Shown here piece by piece: positions 16,850 through 26,238 of a DNA stretch of 64,000 nucleotides. The stretch's first letter is position 1, and the number at the start of each line of letters is the position of its first letter. The translations under genes and the position numbers were made by a program. The notes below the pieces were generated by a model. It was not told where the DNA came from, did no database searches, and saw only the letters and a program-made list of their open reading frames with translations. The stretch is from DASQHY01 sp035602605 (lineage in GTDB: Bacteria > Acidobacteriota > Terriglobia > Acidiferrales > UBA7541), in contig DATNLZ010000068.1 in NCBI GenBank assembly GCA_035602605.1, positions 1 to 64,000 on the forward strand. The letters run 5' to 3'.

Positions 16850-19633
16850 ATGAGGGGACTCGCAATGCGGTTGCATTCAAGACTGCTCACGTTGCTGTTG
16901 CTTGTTGTTGCCGGTCAAGTGACAACGACTCATGCCCAGGCTGCTGTTTCGCTGACCGATAACGGAACAACGGTCACCCTTGCCAACGGAACCATCACGG
17001 CAGTGATTCAGAAAGGCAATGGGCAGGTAACCTCGATGAAGCTTGGCGCGCTCGAGACCGTAAGCGGCAACATCTATTACAGCATGGATGGTGGCGCGAG
17101 CTATCAGCAACCGGGGCCGTGCGTCTACTCGATCACAACGCAAATGCCGGATCTCGTTGACGTCTCATTTTTTCAGGTTTACACGACTCAACCGCACGCC
17201 TTCGATATCGACATTCATTACGTTTTGCGCAGCGGTGACTCGGGATTGTACACCTACTCGGTTCTAAGTCATCCGGCTAGTTACGCGGCCACAAATGTGG
17301 GTGAGTACCGAACCGTTTGGAAGCATCCGAACGATCCAACTAATTTTACTTTTGAGAACATCTACGTCGACGATCTCAGACACCATCAGGGACCTTCTTA
17401 CTTTGATATCGTTAATGCTTCACCGACTTCGATTGCCGAGGTGGTGTATCTGAATACCGGGGTTCGCGCGAACACCTACTTTGGCAAGTACGATTACAAC
17501 GGGGAATACAACAAGATTGGCACGTGGGGCCACGCTAGCAATGTCAACAGGGCTGGAGTCTGGGTGGTTCTGGGCAGCTATGAGTTCCTGAATGACGGCC
17601 CGGTCAAGCAGGACCTAACGATCGCGGAGGGTTACACTCTTGTGCATTACGGCCGTAATCATTACGACGGATCGGGTACCAGTGTCGCCGCTGGCGAAGC
17701 CTGGAGCAAGATGTACGGGCCGTGGTTGCTTTACATGAACTCGTGCCCTGCCGGGGCGGACGCCTGCTGGATGGACGCGAAAGCCAAAGTTCAAACAGAG
17801 CAGGCCGCTTGGCCATACTCCTGGGTGACGAACCCTAACTATCCCCCGGCCAGCGGTCGTGGAACCGTCACTGGTGCTTTCATTGTTTCCGACCCGATTA
17901 AAACATCCCTAACGGGGGCCGGCGCGTGGGTCGGATTGGCGCAACCGGCTGCCGGTGGCACCTGGCAGTATGAATCCAAGAATTACCAGTATTGGGTGAA
18001 AGCCGACGCTGCCGGTAACTTCACGATTCCCAATGTGCGGCCGGGAAGCTATACGCTCTATGCCTTTGTTAATGGGGCGGTCGGTGAGTATTCCCAGGCG
18101 AACATTGCCGTGAGTGCGGGGGCTGCGATGACGCTGGGCAACGTGACTTGGAATGTTTCTCATCCGGGTAGCAGCATCGCCTGGGAAATTGGCGTACCGG
18201 ATCGTTCGGCAGCCGAGTTCAGGCACGGAAATGATTACTTCCAGGCTTTCCTGTATAACAATTTCTCGGTCGAATTCACCAATCCGCTGAATTACACCGT
18301 GGGTATCAGCAACTGGGCGACGGATTGGAACTACGTACACACCTCGTACATCGTCAATGGAGTGGACAACGCGTGGCCCTGGAACATTAATTTCAATTTG
18401 GCGAGCGTGCCGGCCAGCGGCAACGCCACCCTAACCATAGCGTGGGCGGGCACCGACCATGCTGCGGAACAGGTTTTTGTGAATGATCCCAACATGCTTA
18501 GCCCACCGCTCAGAGATTTCTACCCAATTGTCGGGGGAGGGAATGCTCTGATCCGGGAAGGCATCCACGCCAAGTATGGAGTTGATTATGTAACTATTCC
18601 AGTCTCGCTTTTGCGGCTGGGCGCCAATACCATCACGTTATTGGAGCGCAGGTATCTGGGCGGCAATCACGCAATGTATGACTATCTGAATCTGGAGATG
18701 CCGACCGTGGGGGCTCCTGATTTCAGCATCGGGACTTCGCCGACTTCGCAGACCGTGACCGCTGGAGCAGGCACTTCATATACTGCCAGCGTTACTCCTT
18801 CCGGAGGCTTCACCGGCACAGTCACCTTCAGTGTCACAGGTTTGCCAAGCGGGGCCACTCACACATTCAACCCAGCGTCCGTTGCAGGCAGTGGAAATTC
18901 AAACTTGTCGGTAACGACCAGCAGCACGACGCCAGCGGGAAGTTACCTCCTAACAATTACGGGTACAAGCGGCAGCCTAGCGCATTCCGCAACCCTGACA
19001 CTGGTCGTCAACGCTGTGAGCACGCCGGATTTCTCGATCGCAGCGTCTCCCGCCTCGCGAACGGTAACCGCCGGTACAGGCACCTCATATGCCGCTGCCA
19101 TCACCTCATCGGGAGGTTTTGCTGGGACGGTCAACTTTAGCGTGTCAGGATTGCCCAGCGGAGCGGGAGGAACATTCAACCCAACGTCGGTGGCCGGCAG
19201 TGGCAGTTCCACACTGTCGGTCACGACCGGCAGCACGACGCCAGCCGGAACCTACTCACTAACCATTACGGGCACAAGCGGAAGCTTGGTGCATTCTGCG
19301 GGGGTGACGCTGGTGGTCAATACCGCAGGAGGCGGTGATTTCTCGATTTCAGCGTCTCCTTCTTCGCTGACTATTTCACCGGGTGACTCGGCCGCGTTCA
19401 CAGTGACCGTAGCGCCCACCGGAGGTTTCGCTGGAACCGTCACTTTTACCGCCACCGGAGTGCCTGCGGGAATGACTTCCAGCTTTAGCCCAGCGAGCGT
19501 GGTTGGATCCGGGACCGCTACGCTCACCTTGACCGGCGATAATGTTGCAAACGGAGCGTACGTGATTACGATTACCGGCACGAGTGGTGGTGTGAGTCGG
19601 ACTGCCACGGTCACACTGACTGTTTCGGGGTAA
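16850..19633 (+). CDS. Secreted PL4-like rhamnogalacturonan lyase with Ig-like repeats
   Basis: A 927-residue secreted enzyme. After a signal peptide (about residues 1-32) comes a polysaccharide lyase family 4-type rhamnogalacturonan endolyase: N-terminal beta-sandwich (about 33-330, with YVLRSGDSGLYTYSVL and GEYRTVWKHP), a fibronectin III-like domain with GNFTIPNVRPGSYTLYAF near 393, and a C-terminal jelly-roll (about 440-620, DRSAAEFRHGNDYF). The family cleaves the rhamnogalacturonan-I backbone of pectin by beta-elimination. Residues 624-927 are three near-identical Ig-like repeats starting DFSI, probably a cell-surface or substrate spacer. ATG 16850 has AGGAGG 7 nt upstream; a second ATG five codons on is possible. 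Rhamnogalacturonan-I carries arabinan and galactan side chains, consistent with the arabinose operon downstream. Confidence 0.85.
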   Translation: MRGLAMRLHSRLLTLLLLVVAGQVTTTHAQAAVSLTDNGTTVTLANGTITAVIQKGNGQVTSMKLGALETVSGNIYYSMDGGASYQQPGPCVYSITTQMPDLVDVSFFQVYTTQPHAFDIDIHYVLRSGDSGLYTYSVLSHPASYAATNVGEYRTVWKHPNDPTNFTFENIYVDDLRHHQGPSYFDIVNASPTSIAEVVYLNTGVRANTYFGKYDYNGEYNKIGTWGHASNVNRAGVWVVLGSYEFLNDGPVKQDLTIAEGYTLVHYGRNHYDGSGTSVAAGEAWSKMYGPWLLYMNSCPAGADACWMDAKAKVQTEQAAWPYSWVTNPNYPPASGRGTVTGAFIVSDPIKTSLTGAGAWVGLAQPAAGGTWQYESKNYQYWVKADAAGNFTIPNVRPGSYTLYAFVNGAVGEYSQANIAVSAGAAMTLGNVTWNVSHPGSSIAWEIGVPDRSAAEFRHGNDYFQAFLYNNFSVEFTNPLNYTVGISNWATDWNYVHTSYIVNGVDNAWPWNINFNLASVPASGNATLTIAWAGTDHAAEQVFVNDPNMLSPPLRDFYPIVGGGNALIREGIHAKYGVDYVTIPVSLLRLGANTITLLERRYLGGNHAMYDYLNLEMPTVGAPDFSIGTSPTSQTVTAGAGTSYTASVTPSGGFTGTVTFSVTGLPSGATHTFNPASVAGSGNSNLSVTTSSTTPAGSYLLTITGTSGSLAHSATLTLVVNAVSTPDFSIAASPASRTVTAGTGTSYAAAITSSGGFAGTVNFSVSGLPSGAGGTFNPTSVAGSGSSTLSVTTGSTTPAGTYSLTITGTSGSLVHSAGVTLVVNTAGGGDFSISASPSSLTISPGDSAAFTVTVAPTGGFAGTVTFTATGVPAGMTSSFSPASVVGSGTATLTLTGDNVANGAYVITITGTSGGVSRTATVTLTVSG
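18719..19633 (+). repeat. Three 309-bp tandem repeats encoding Ig-like domains
   Basis: Repeat starts are at 18719, 19028 and 19337, exactly 309 bp (103 codons) apart, each opening with DFSI and ending with a TLVVN or TLTVS strand. The first two copies are closer to each other than to the third. Confidence 0.85.
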
Positions 19634-19732
19634 TCTTTCTGGTTACTATAGATTTCTGGAATTTAATTTGGCAGATAAACTCAGTCTAGCAGAGTCAACT
19701 TTTGCAAGGGTTGGAAACTGCCGTGAGCCAAG

Positions 19733-20869
19733 CTAGGCTGGGAACTTCAGGAGGTTCATCAATATATCGTTGGGGTAGAGTTGATTTACATTTTGCGGCG
19801 TGACCAGTTGATGTTTGATGAACACAGCGGGGGGAGTTGGTTTTCGTTCCAGGATGTCGAGAGCCAGGCGAATGATGTGCGGGCCGTATTTTTCCGGGAA
19901 GTAGGCGACTGAGCCGATTAAGCGAGTATTGAGCTGGCGCAATTCGGACCGGCCTTCGGGTTCGGCGTTGTGTCCAACGATTGCGCAATCATTGGCGCGG
20001 CCTGCCTCCTGGAAAGCGCGCAAAGCACCCAGTGCGCTGGGATCGGTGGCGGCCCCCACGAGAATGTGTTTTCCTTTCGATTCGCGCAGGTGCTTACGCA
20101 TCCCTTCGAGAGTCCGGACGAACTGCCCGTCGCCATCCATCTGGACAACATTAAATTTCTTGACCGGATGAAGCGTTTCGCTGATACCTGCAAGCATTCC
20201 CTGAATTCTAGTTTGCGGCACTGAGCCGGCCCTGCGAATTTCAATCATCAAGACCTCGTCTACAGTGCCCGACCACTCTTTGTTGGCCCAACGACCGAGG
20301 TGACGCCCGCCAAGCAATCCCGCTTCATAATTGTTGGCGCCGAAATACGTTGCAGCAGGGTGGGGGATGTCAATTGCGATCATCGGAACGGAGGCCTCGA
20401 GGAATTTACCGGCAATCGCGTGAGCTACCGCTTCATCGGTTTGAAACTCAATAACCAGATCAACTTCTTCGCGAATCAGGTGATCGGCGTTGCGTAGCGC
20501 CACGCGGCGATCGTAGCGATTATCAACTATGATCAGTTCCACATTTTCGGCGAGTGCGGCGCTCAACAAGCTCGATCGGACCACGCGAGGAAGAGAAGAA
20601 TCCTGCCCCTGCGAAGCGTATCCGATCCGGTACCTGCGACTGGGGCGGAGGTTAGACAACACCCTGTATTGGTTCTCGCCTAATTTTTCAACGAAACCGC
20701 ACATATGCAAGGTATAGAGCATTCGAAAGCACATACCCTTATTAAAGCCAGTGCGCGAGACTACATCTTTGAGCCGAAGGACTTCACCTTGGGATTGAAA
20801 AGCTGCGAGAATATCGCAGGCGTGAACCAGTGACTTGACGACGTATTGGCTATGATTACGGCGGTTCAC
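19733..20869 (-). CDS. Hybrid regulator: IclR-type HTH plus periplasmic-binding-protein sugar domain
   Basis: A 378-residue transcription factor with an unusual domain pair. Residues about 8-70 form an IclR-type winged helix (VVKSLVHACDILAAF, then GEVLRLKDVVSRTGFNKG and GFVEKLGENQYRV). Residues about 80-370 are a periplasmic-binding-protein-like domain of the ribose/LacI kind (RIGYASQGQDS, then LIIVDNRYD, VDLVIEFQTDE, VPMIAIDIPHPAATYFGANNY, HILVGAATDPSALGALRAFQEAG). LacI proteins carry that effector domain behind a LacI HTH, and IclR proteins normally carry a GAF-like domain. It has no signal peptide. Start is GTG 20869, with no strong ribosome site. It is divergent from the arabinose genes across 299 bp and probably controls them in response to a pentose (inference from position). 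Confidence 0.85.
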   Translation of the reverse strand: MNRRNHSQYVVKSLVHACDILAAFQSQGEVLRLKDVVSRTGFNKGMCFRMLYTLHMCGFVEKLGENQYRVLSNLRPSRRYRIGYASQGQDSSLPRVVRSSLLSAALAENVELIIVDNRYDRRVALRNADHLIREEVDLVIEFQTDEAVAHAIAGKFLEASVPMIAIDIPHPAATYFGANNYEAGLLGGRHLGRWANKEWSGTVDEVLMIEIRRAGSVPQTRIQGMLAGISETLHPVKKFNVVQMDGDGQFVRTLEGMRKHLRESKGKHILVGAATDPSALGALRAFQEAGRANDCAIVGHNAEPEGRSELRQLNTRLIGSVAYFPEKYGPHIIRLALDILERKPTPPAVFIKHQLVTPQNVNQLYPNDILMNLLKFPA

Positions 20870-20995
20870 AACACTCTGCTCCAGGCTGCAACTGAAGCGG
20901 CTCGCAACGCCGCACGGGGCTGCGTCGCACCGTTAGCCCACAGCGAAATTTGGATACCTTGTAACACGCTATATGGAAAACGTCCAGTAAAGGTA

Positions 20996-21067
20996 TGTAG
21001 ACGTACAGACTAAATTTCGCTCAAAGATGCCTCGAGCTTGACAGCAAGAAGGCCGATGGCCTATGGT
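20996..21067 (+). promoter_or_regulatory. Candidate promoter and operator of the arabinose operon
   Basis: A short palindrome TGTA-GACG-TACA (20996-21007) lies upstream of TTGACA (21038-21043) and TATGGT (21062-21067, four of six), with 18 nt between the two hexamers. It lies in the 299-bp gap between the hybrid regulator and the epimerase gene, whose start is 100 bp downstream. The palindrome is short and could be chance. Confidence 0.35.
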
Positions 21068-21168
21068 CCTTGCGCAACGATAAAGATTGAATTAGGAGGG
21101 CTGTCTTATAGTATTCGAGAAACCGGTTACCCGGATTTTCGCCTGGAAGGAATTGCGAAGGTCAAGCC

Positions 21169-21873
21169 ATGCGTGTGGAGAAGCTGCGCGAAGAGGTGCT
21201 CGAGGCCAATCTTGAACTGGTCCGCCGGGGACTGGCGCTTTATACGTTTGGAAATGCTAGCGGCATTTCCCGCGACGAGAGGCTCGTAGTTATTAAACCG
21301 AGTGGCGTTCCCTACGATCAGCTCAAGGTTTCCGATCTGGTTGTAACCGATCTTGACGGGGGGATTGTCGAAGGGAAACTGCGGCCTTCTTCTGACCTGC
21401 CTACCCACCTCGCTCTTTATCGAGCTTTCTCGGAGATCGGAGGCGTGAGCCATACGCATTCGGAATTTGCGACTGCGTGGGCCCAGGCGGGGAGGGCCAT
21501 CCCTTGTTTGGGAACTACGCATGCCGATTCGTTTCATGGTTCGGTGCCGGTAACCGATAGCTTAGAGTCCGAAGAAGTCATTTCCGAATACGAAAAAAAC
21601 ACCGGTCACGCGATCGTGCGCGCGTTTGGGCAGCTAGATCCTATGCGTGTTCCAGCCGTGCTGGTGCGCAGCCACGGCACATTTTGTTGGGGCCCAAACG
21701 CGCAAAGCGCCGCGACAAATTGCGTCATCCTCGAAACAGTCGCCAGGATGGCCTATTACACGGTGGGGCTTATGCAGACCGTTAAACCGATTCCGGACTT
21801 TCTTCACGATAAGCATTTCCTTCGCAAGCATGGTAAGGATCGTTATTACGGGCAAGACACCACTCAAAAATGA
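21169..21873 (+). CDS. araD: L-ribulose-5-phosphate 4-epimerase
   Basis: A 234-residue class II aldolase-family protein matching AraD, which converts L-ribulose 5-phosphate to D-xylulose 5-phosphate, the last step of L-arabinose breakdown. The phosphate-binding motifs GNASGI (28-33) and KPSGV (44-48), SSDLPTHLALYRAF near 75, the zinc ligands in GVSHTHSEFATAWA near 93-99, and a third His in VRSHGTFCWG near 170 are all present, as in E. coli AraD (231 residues). The first gene of a plus-strand operon with isomerase, ribulokinase, aldose epimerase and xylulokinase. ATG 21169 follows an AAGG with short spacing. Confidence 0.92.
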   Translation: MRVEKLREEVLEANLELVRRGLALYTFGNASGISRDERLVVIKPSGVPYDQLKVSDLVVTDLDGGIVEGKLRPSSDLPTHLALYRAFSEIGGVSHTHSEFATAWAQAGRAIPCLGTTHADSFHGSVPVTDSLESEEVISEYEKNTGHAIVRAFGQLDPMRVPAVLVRSHGTFCWGPNAQSAATNCVILETVARMAYYTVGLMQTVKPIPDFLHDKHFLRKHGKDRYYGQDTTQK

Positions 21874-21915
21874 ATCTGAGAGGCCGGTCAGACAGATGGC
21901 AAGGGACAAGCGACC

Positions 21916-23337
21916 ATGAAAGATTCGAACAAAAAGATGACGATGGGCTTGATTGTAGGGAACCGCGGATTCTTTCCGGACCATTTGGCAAAGTCGGGCC
22001 GCGAGGAAATGATCAAGGTGCTGGGCAAGGCCGGGATGGACGTCGTGGCGCTCGGACCGGAGCAGAGCAAGCATGGCGCTGTGGAAACCCACGGGGAGGC
22101 AAAACGTTGCGCAGAGTTGTTTCGCTCGCGCGAGAACCAAATCGATGGCGTGATTGTGACGTTGCCGAATTTCGGAGACGAACGCGCGATTGCCGATACA
22201 TTGCGGCTGGCGAACCTCGGCGTGCCGGTGCTCGTGCAGGCCACCCCCGATACCCCTGCAAAGATGGAGATCACGCACCGGCGCGACAGCTTCTGCGGAA
22301 AAATGTCGGCATGCAACAACCTTAAGCAGTATGGCATTCCCTATTCACTGACGAAGCTTCATACGGTTCAGCCCGACTCAGAGGAATTTCAAAGAGATTT
22401 GGAAAACTTCGCGGGAGTCTGCCGGGTCGTGAAAGGACTGCGAAATCTTCGCATCGGCGCAATCGGCGCGCGTCCGACGGCATTCAATACGGTGCGCTAT
22501 AGCGAAAAGATTCTTGAGGCCAACGGAATCTCGGTAGAAACGCTGGATCTATCGGAAGTGATCGGGCGGATCGGCCGGATGGCGGACACAGACGATCGCG
22601 CGGTGCAAAAGTTAAAATCGATCGAGCGATACGTCACCACTGCAGGGATTCCGCAGGCAGCGCTCGTCAAAATGGCCAAGCTGGGCGCGGTTGTAGACGA
22701 GTGGATGAAGTCCGCGGATGTTCAGATCAGCGCGGTGCAGTGTTGGACTTCGATGGAGGAAAACCTGGGAGTGGTGCCTTGCACGGTGATGAGCATGATG
22801 AGCGACTCACTGCTCTCGAGTGCGTGCGAAACGGACGTCTGCGGGGTGCTAAGTATGCACGCGCTGCAGCTTGCTTCGGGAACCCCCAGCGCACTGCTGG
22901 ATTGGAACAACAACTACGGCAATAACCCAAACAAGGCAGTGTGCTTCCATTGCAGTAATCTGCCGAAACATTTTTTCCGATCCGTGCAGATGGACTTTCA
23001 GGCGATCATTGCGGGAACCGTGGGCAAGGAAAATACGTTTGGCACCTGCGTGGGGCGCGTGAAATCCGGCCCAATGAGTTACGCGCGATTTTCGACCGAT
23101 GACTTGACCGGACAGCTTCGGGGTTACGTAGGCGGGGGCAACTTTACCGATGATCCGCTGGAAACCTTCGGTGGGGCCGGCGTTGTGGAGATTCCGGAAT
23201 TGCAGAAGTTGCTGCACTATATTTGCGAAAATGGATTCGAACACCATGTCGCGGCAAATTTCTCGGTAGTAGCTGCGGTTTTGCACGAAGCTGCGACACG
23301 TTATCTTGGGTGGGAGACTTATGCGCACGGGAATTAG
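21916..23337 (+). CDS. L-fucose/L-arabinose isomerase-family protein (COG2407 type)
   Basis: A 473-residue protein of the L-fucose/L-arabinose isomerase superfamily. Its place between AraD and AraB makes it the L-arabinose isomerase of the operon (L-arabinose to L-ribulose, cytoplasmic, Mn-dependent in the superfamily). It is not a classical AraA. Visible blocks are MGLIVGNRGFFPDHLAKSGR at the N-terminus, VTLPNFGDERAIADTLRLA, CWTSMEENLGVVPCTVMSMM with a likely metal-ligand Glu, CETDVCGVLSMHAL with the second acidic ligand, and FHCSNLPKHF near 350. Length agrees with COG2407 proteins. It starts 42 bp after araD and ends 21 bp before araB. A different pentose or 6-deoxyhexose cannot be ruled out, but the neighbours point to arabinose. 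Confidence 0.82.
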   Translation: MKDSNKKMTMGLIVGNRGFFPDHLAKSGREEMIKVLGKAGMDVVALGPEQSKHGAVETHGEAKRCAELFRSRENQIDGVIVTLPNFGDERAIADTLRLANLGVPVLVQATPDTPAKMEITHRRDSFCGKMSACNNLKQYGIPYSLTKLHTVQPDSEEFQRDLENFAGVCRVVKGLRNLRIGAIGARPTAFNTVRYSEKILEANGISVETLDLSEVIGRIGRMADTDDRAVQKLKSIERYVTTAGIPQAALVKMAKLGAVVDEWMKSADVQISAVQCWTSMEENLGVVPCTVMSMMSDSLLSSACETDVCGVLSMHALQLASGTPSALLDWNNNYGNNPNKAVCFHCSNLPKHFFRSVQMDFQAIIAGTVGKENTFGTCVGRVKSGPMSYARFSTDDLTGQLRGYVGGGNFTDDPLETFGGAGVVEIPELQKLLHYICENGFEHHVAANFSVVAAVLHEAATRYLGWETYAHGN

Positions 23338-23358
23338 AGTTTCAGAGCGCGAGTTCGA

Positions 23359-24942
23359 ATGGCAATAGTGTGCGGAGTGGATTTCGGCACGCTGAGCGTC
23401 CGCGTCACCCTGGTTGACAGCCAACGCAAAACGCTGGGTTCCACCGTCAGCGAATATCCGCTGCACCGCAAGCGGGAAGAACCGGAGCTTGCTACCCAGT
23501 CGCACGAAGACCACATGCGCGCGCTGGCTGATGCGACACACCAGGCGCTCGAGACAGTCGGTATTCGGGGCGATGCCGTGGAAGCGATTGCGCTCGACAC
23601 TACCGGCTCATCGGTCGTCCCGGTGGGGCGGGGCATGGTTCCGCTCGACGAATATTATTTGTGGTGCGACCACCGCGCGAAAACGGAGGCCGCAGAAATT
23701 ACCGATACGGCGCACCGCGAAGGACTCCCGGCAATCGAGTGGTGTGGAGGTATCTACTCTTCCGAGTGGGGATTTGCGAAACTGCTTCACTGGCTGCGTC
23801 ATAATCCCGGTAAGCGCAGCCAATTAGCGAGTGCATTCGAACACTGCGACATGGTTGCAGCTACGCTCTGCGGCATTACCGAACCATCTAAAGTAAAGCG
23901 CAGCATCTGTGCCATGGGGCACAAGTGGCTATGGCATCCGGATTTTGGCGGTCTCCCTTCCGAGCAATTTCTTACGCGGGTTGATCCGCTGCTCTCTGGT
24001 ATCCGCGACAAATTGGATGGACAGTGCGAAACATCGGGAAAGATTGCGGGGACGCTGTGCGAGAAATGGGGTGCTGAACTGGGCTTGCGGGCAGGTATCC
24101 CAATTCCAGTGGGGGCCTTCGATGCGCATTGGGACGCCATCGGGGCGGGAGCGCGCGAGAAGGATCTGGTCAACGTGATCGGCACATCCACATGCATGAT
24201 CGGAATTTCGCGCCAAACCAAGCTGGTTCCGGGCGTTTGTGGGGTGGTGAAGGGAAGCGTGCACCCTGATTTTACGGGGATTGAGGCCGGGCTTTCCGCG
24301 ACAGGCGATATTTTCAGTGCGATCGCGCGACGTGCCAACACGACGATTGCGGAGTTGAGTCGAGGTCTCGAGTCCTATCGCGCCGGCCAGACCGGGCTAC
24401 TACGGATGACCTGGGACAATGGTGACAGAACGGTTCTGGTAAATCCTAATCTTGGGGGCATGACGCTGGGGTGGAACCTGCATCATTCCGCCCAGGACGA
24501 GTTGTTCGCGGCTATCGAAGGTACGGCGTTGCATACTCGGATTATTCTTGACCGCATGGCCGAACATGGGGCGAGTATGGAACGAATCATCAATGCGGGG
24601 GGAATTCCACCGAGTAATCCAGTGCTAAATCAGATTTACGCAAATGTTCTGGGAAGGTCGGTACTGGTTCCAAGCCAAAAGATCACCAGCCTGGGCTCAG
24701 CAATATTTGCGTTCGTTGCCGCGGGAATCTTTCCGAGCATTGAAGAAGCGCAACGTGGAATCTCTCCATCCTACCTAGTGTTCAGGCCGCAGCCTGAAGA
24801 GCAGCTGGTTTACGATCGAATATATGAGATTTTTCGAAGGGTCTATTTTGGCTTTGGCAAGCGAGGCGTGGATTCGAATTTTGGGGACGTGCTTTCTGCG
24901 TTGATGGAGATTTCCCGACAGCAATCGTCGCGGGCCCATTGA
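23359..24942 (+). CDS. araB: L-ribulokinase
   Basis: A 527-residue FGGY-family kinase that matches ribulokinase AraB in length and motifs: GVDFGTLSVRVTLVD at 6-20 (phosphate 1), TTGSSVVPV near 82, WCDHRA near 103 with the substrate-binding Asp, GAFDAHWDAIGAGA near 253 with the catalytic Asp, GTSTCMIG near 275, and NAGGIPPSNPVLNQIYANV near 413 (the FGGY signature region 2). It phosphorylates L-ribulose with ATP to L-ribulose 5-phosphate. Alongside AraD and the isomerase it completes L-arabinose conversion to D-xylulose 5-phosphate. The start at 23359 has only a weak ribosome site, so translation may depend on the gene upstream, 21 bp away. Confidence 0.93.
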   Translation: MAIVCGVDFGTLSVRVTLVDSQRKTLGSTVSEYPLHRKREEPELATQSHEDHMRALADATHQALETVGIRGDAVEAIALDTTGSSVVPVGRGMVPLDEYYLWCDHRAKTEAAEITDTAHREGLPAIEWCGGIYSSEWGFAKLLHWLRHNPGKRSQLASAFEHCDMVAATLCGITEPSKVKRSICAMGHKWLWHPDFGGLPSEQFLTRVDPLLSGIRDKLDGQCETSGKIAGTLCEKWGAELGLRAGIPIPVGAFDAHWDAIGAGAREKDLVNVIGTSTCMIGISRQTKLVPGVCGVVKGSVHPDFTGIEAGLSATGDIFSAIARRANTTIAELSRGLESYRAGQTGLLRMTWDNGDRTVLVNPNLGGMTLGWNLHHSAQDELFAAIEGTALHTRIILDRMAEHGASMERIINAGGIPPSNPVLNQIYANVLGRSVLVPSQKITSLGSAIFAFVAAGIFPSIEEAQRGISPSYLVFRPQPEEQLVYDRIYEIFRRVYFGFGKRGVDSNFGDVLSALMEISRQQSSRAH

Positions 24943-25024
24943 AGCTAAAGCCGAGCGCTCGCAATGGTTGCACCGTTCCAGGAATCATCCGTCAAAGACC
25001 TGCTAAATACCAGGGAGAAAGAAA

Positions 25025-26167
25025 ATGAAACGAGGGATTGGCACTGCAATGTTGTTGCTCGTTTTGGCATTGGTCGGCGCAAGCGTGCGGTCCGAAGAAG
25101 CGGGGAAAATGAAAAACATAAGAAAAGTGGAGTTCGGTACAAGCGAAGATGGAAAGAAGGTCGATCTTTACATTCTCACGAACAAGAGTGGGATGGAGGT
25201 AAGCATCACCAATTTCGGGGGGACGGTTGTGGCCATCAAAGTGCCCGATCGCAAAGGCAAAGTAACAGACATAACCCTCGGTTACGACTCGCTCGACGGA
25301 TATTTGTCCGACAAGTCCTATTTTGGCGCCACGATAGGGCGGTACGGCAACCGCATCGCCCATGGCGAGTTTACGCTGAAGGGCGTGAAGTATACGCTGG
25401 CGCGCAACAATGGCGAGAACCACTTGCATGGCGGGATAAAGGGTTTCAACAAAGCCCTGTGGACGGCCGAGAAGACTTCGTCTAGCGGGCCGACATCGCT
25501 CCGTCTGCGGCACGTGAGCAAGGATGGCGAGGAGGGATATCCCGGGAACCTGACCGTGCAGGTGACCTTCACGCTGACCGAACGAAACGAATTGAAGATC
25601 GATTATTCAGCGATAACGGACAAAGAGACCGTAGTCAACCTGACCAACCATACGTATTTCAATCTGGGCGAAACCGATACCATTCTCGAGCACGAGCTTA
25701 TGCTGAAAGCCAGCCACTACACTCCGGTGGACGCGGGACTGATTCCCACCGGGGAATTGCGCGATGTGAAAGGGAGTCCTTTTGATTTTTTGAAGCCTAC
25801 CGCCATCGGGGCAAGGATCGATCAGGATGACGAACAGCTAAAACTTGGCAAAGGTTACGATCACAACTGGGTGGTTGATGGTGGCAGTGAAAAAAAATTG
25901 AAACTTGCAGCAACCGCTTATGAGCCGAAGACTGGCCGCGCATTTGAGGTTTGGACGACCGAGCCTGGGATTCAATTCTATAGCGGCAACTTCCTGGATG
26001 GGACGGTTCATGGAAAGGGAGGTAAGGCCTACCCGCGGCGATCCGGATTCTGTCTCGAGACGCAACATTTCCCGGACTCGCCGAACCACCCCAATTTTCC
26101 TTCTACCGTTTTGATGCCCGGTGCGAAATATTACTCCGAAACGATTTACAAATTTTTTACGAAATAG
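25025..26167 (+). CDS. Exported aldose 1-epimerase (GalM type)
   Basis: A 380-residue aldose 1-epimerase, interconverting alpha and beta anomers of free sugars. A signal peptide (MKRGIGTAMLLLVLALVGAS) indicates a periplasmic site. Family motifs are FGATIGRYGNRIAHGEF near 99, NGENHLHGG near 129-137 with a substrate His, LTNHTYFNLG near 206 with the catalytic acid His, and PGIQFYSGNFLDG near 318; the catalytic base Glu is in SGFCLETQHFPDSPN near 345. Start ATG 25025 has GGGAG upstream. It follows araB by 82 bp and precedes the xylulokinase, so mutarotation of arabinose, xylose or galactose released from pectin side chains is likely. Confidence 0.92.
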   Translation: MKRGIGTAMLLLVLALVGASVRSEEAGKMKNIRKVEFGTSEDGKKVDLYILTNKSGMEVSITNFGGTVVAIKVPDRKGKVTDITLGYDSLDGYLSDKSYFGATIGRYGNRIAHGEFTLKGVKYTLARNNGENHLHGGIKGFNKALWTAEKTSSSGPTSLRLRHVSKDGEEGYPGNLTVQVTFTLTERNELKIDYSAITDKETVVNLTNHTYFNLGETDTILEHELMLKASHYTPVDAGLIPTGELRDVKGSPFDFLKPTAIGARIDQDDEQLKLGKGYDHNWVVDGGSEKKLKLAATAYEPKTGRAFEVWTTEPGIQFYSGNFLDGTVHGKGGKAYPRRSGFCLETQHFPDSPNHPNFPSTVLMPGAKYYSETIYKFFTK

Positions 26168-26238
26168 AATGGTGTCCTGACATTTCGGCGAGTAAAACAG
26201 CGCCGGAGGGAACAGTCTGCTGGCTGGAAGGAGTAGAT

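Noticed and set aside
18943..19614. Long minus-strand frames opposite the lyase repeats
   Set aside because: They are shadows of the repeated, biased codons of the real plus-strand gene, with no ribosome sites.
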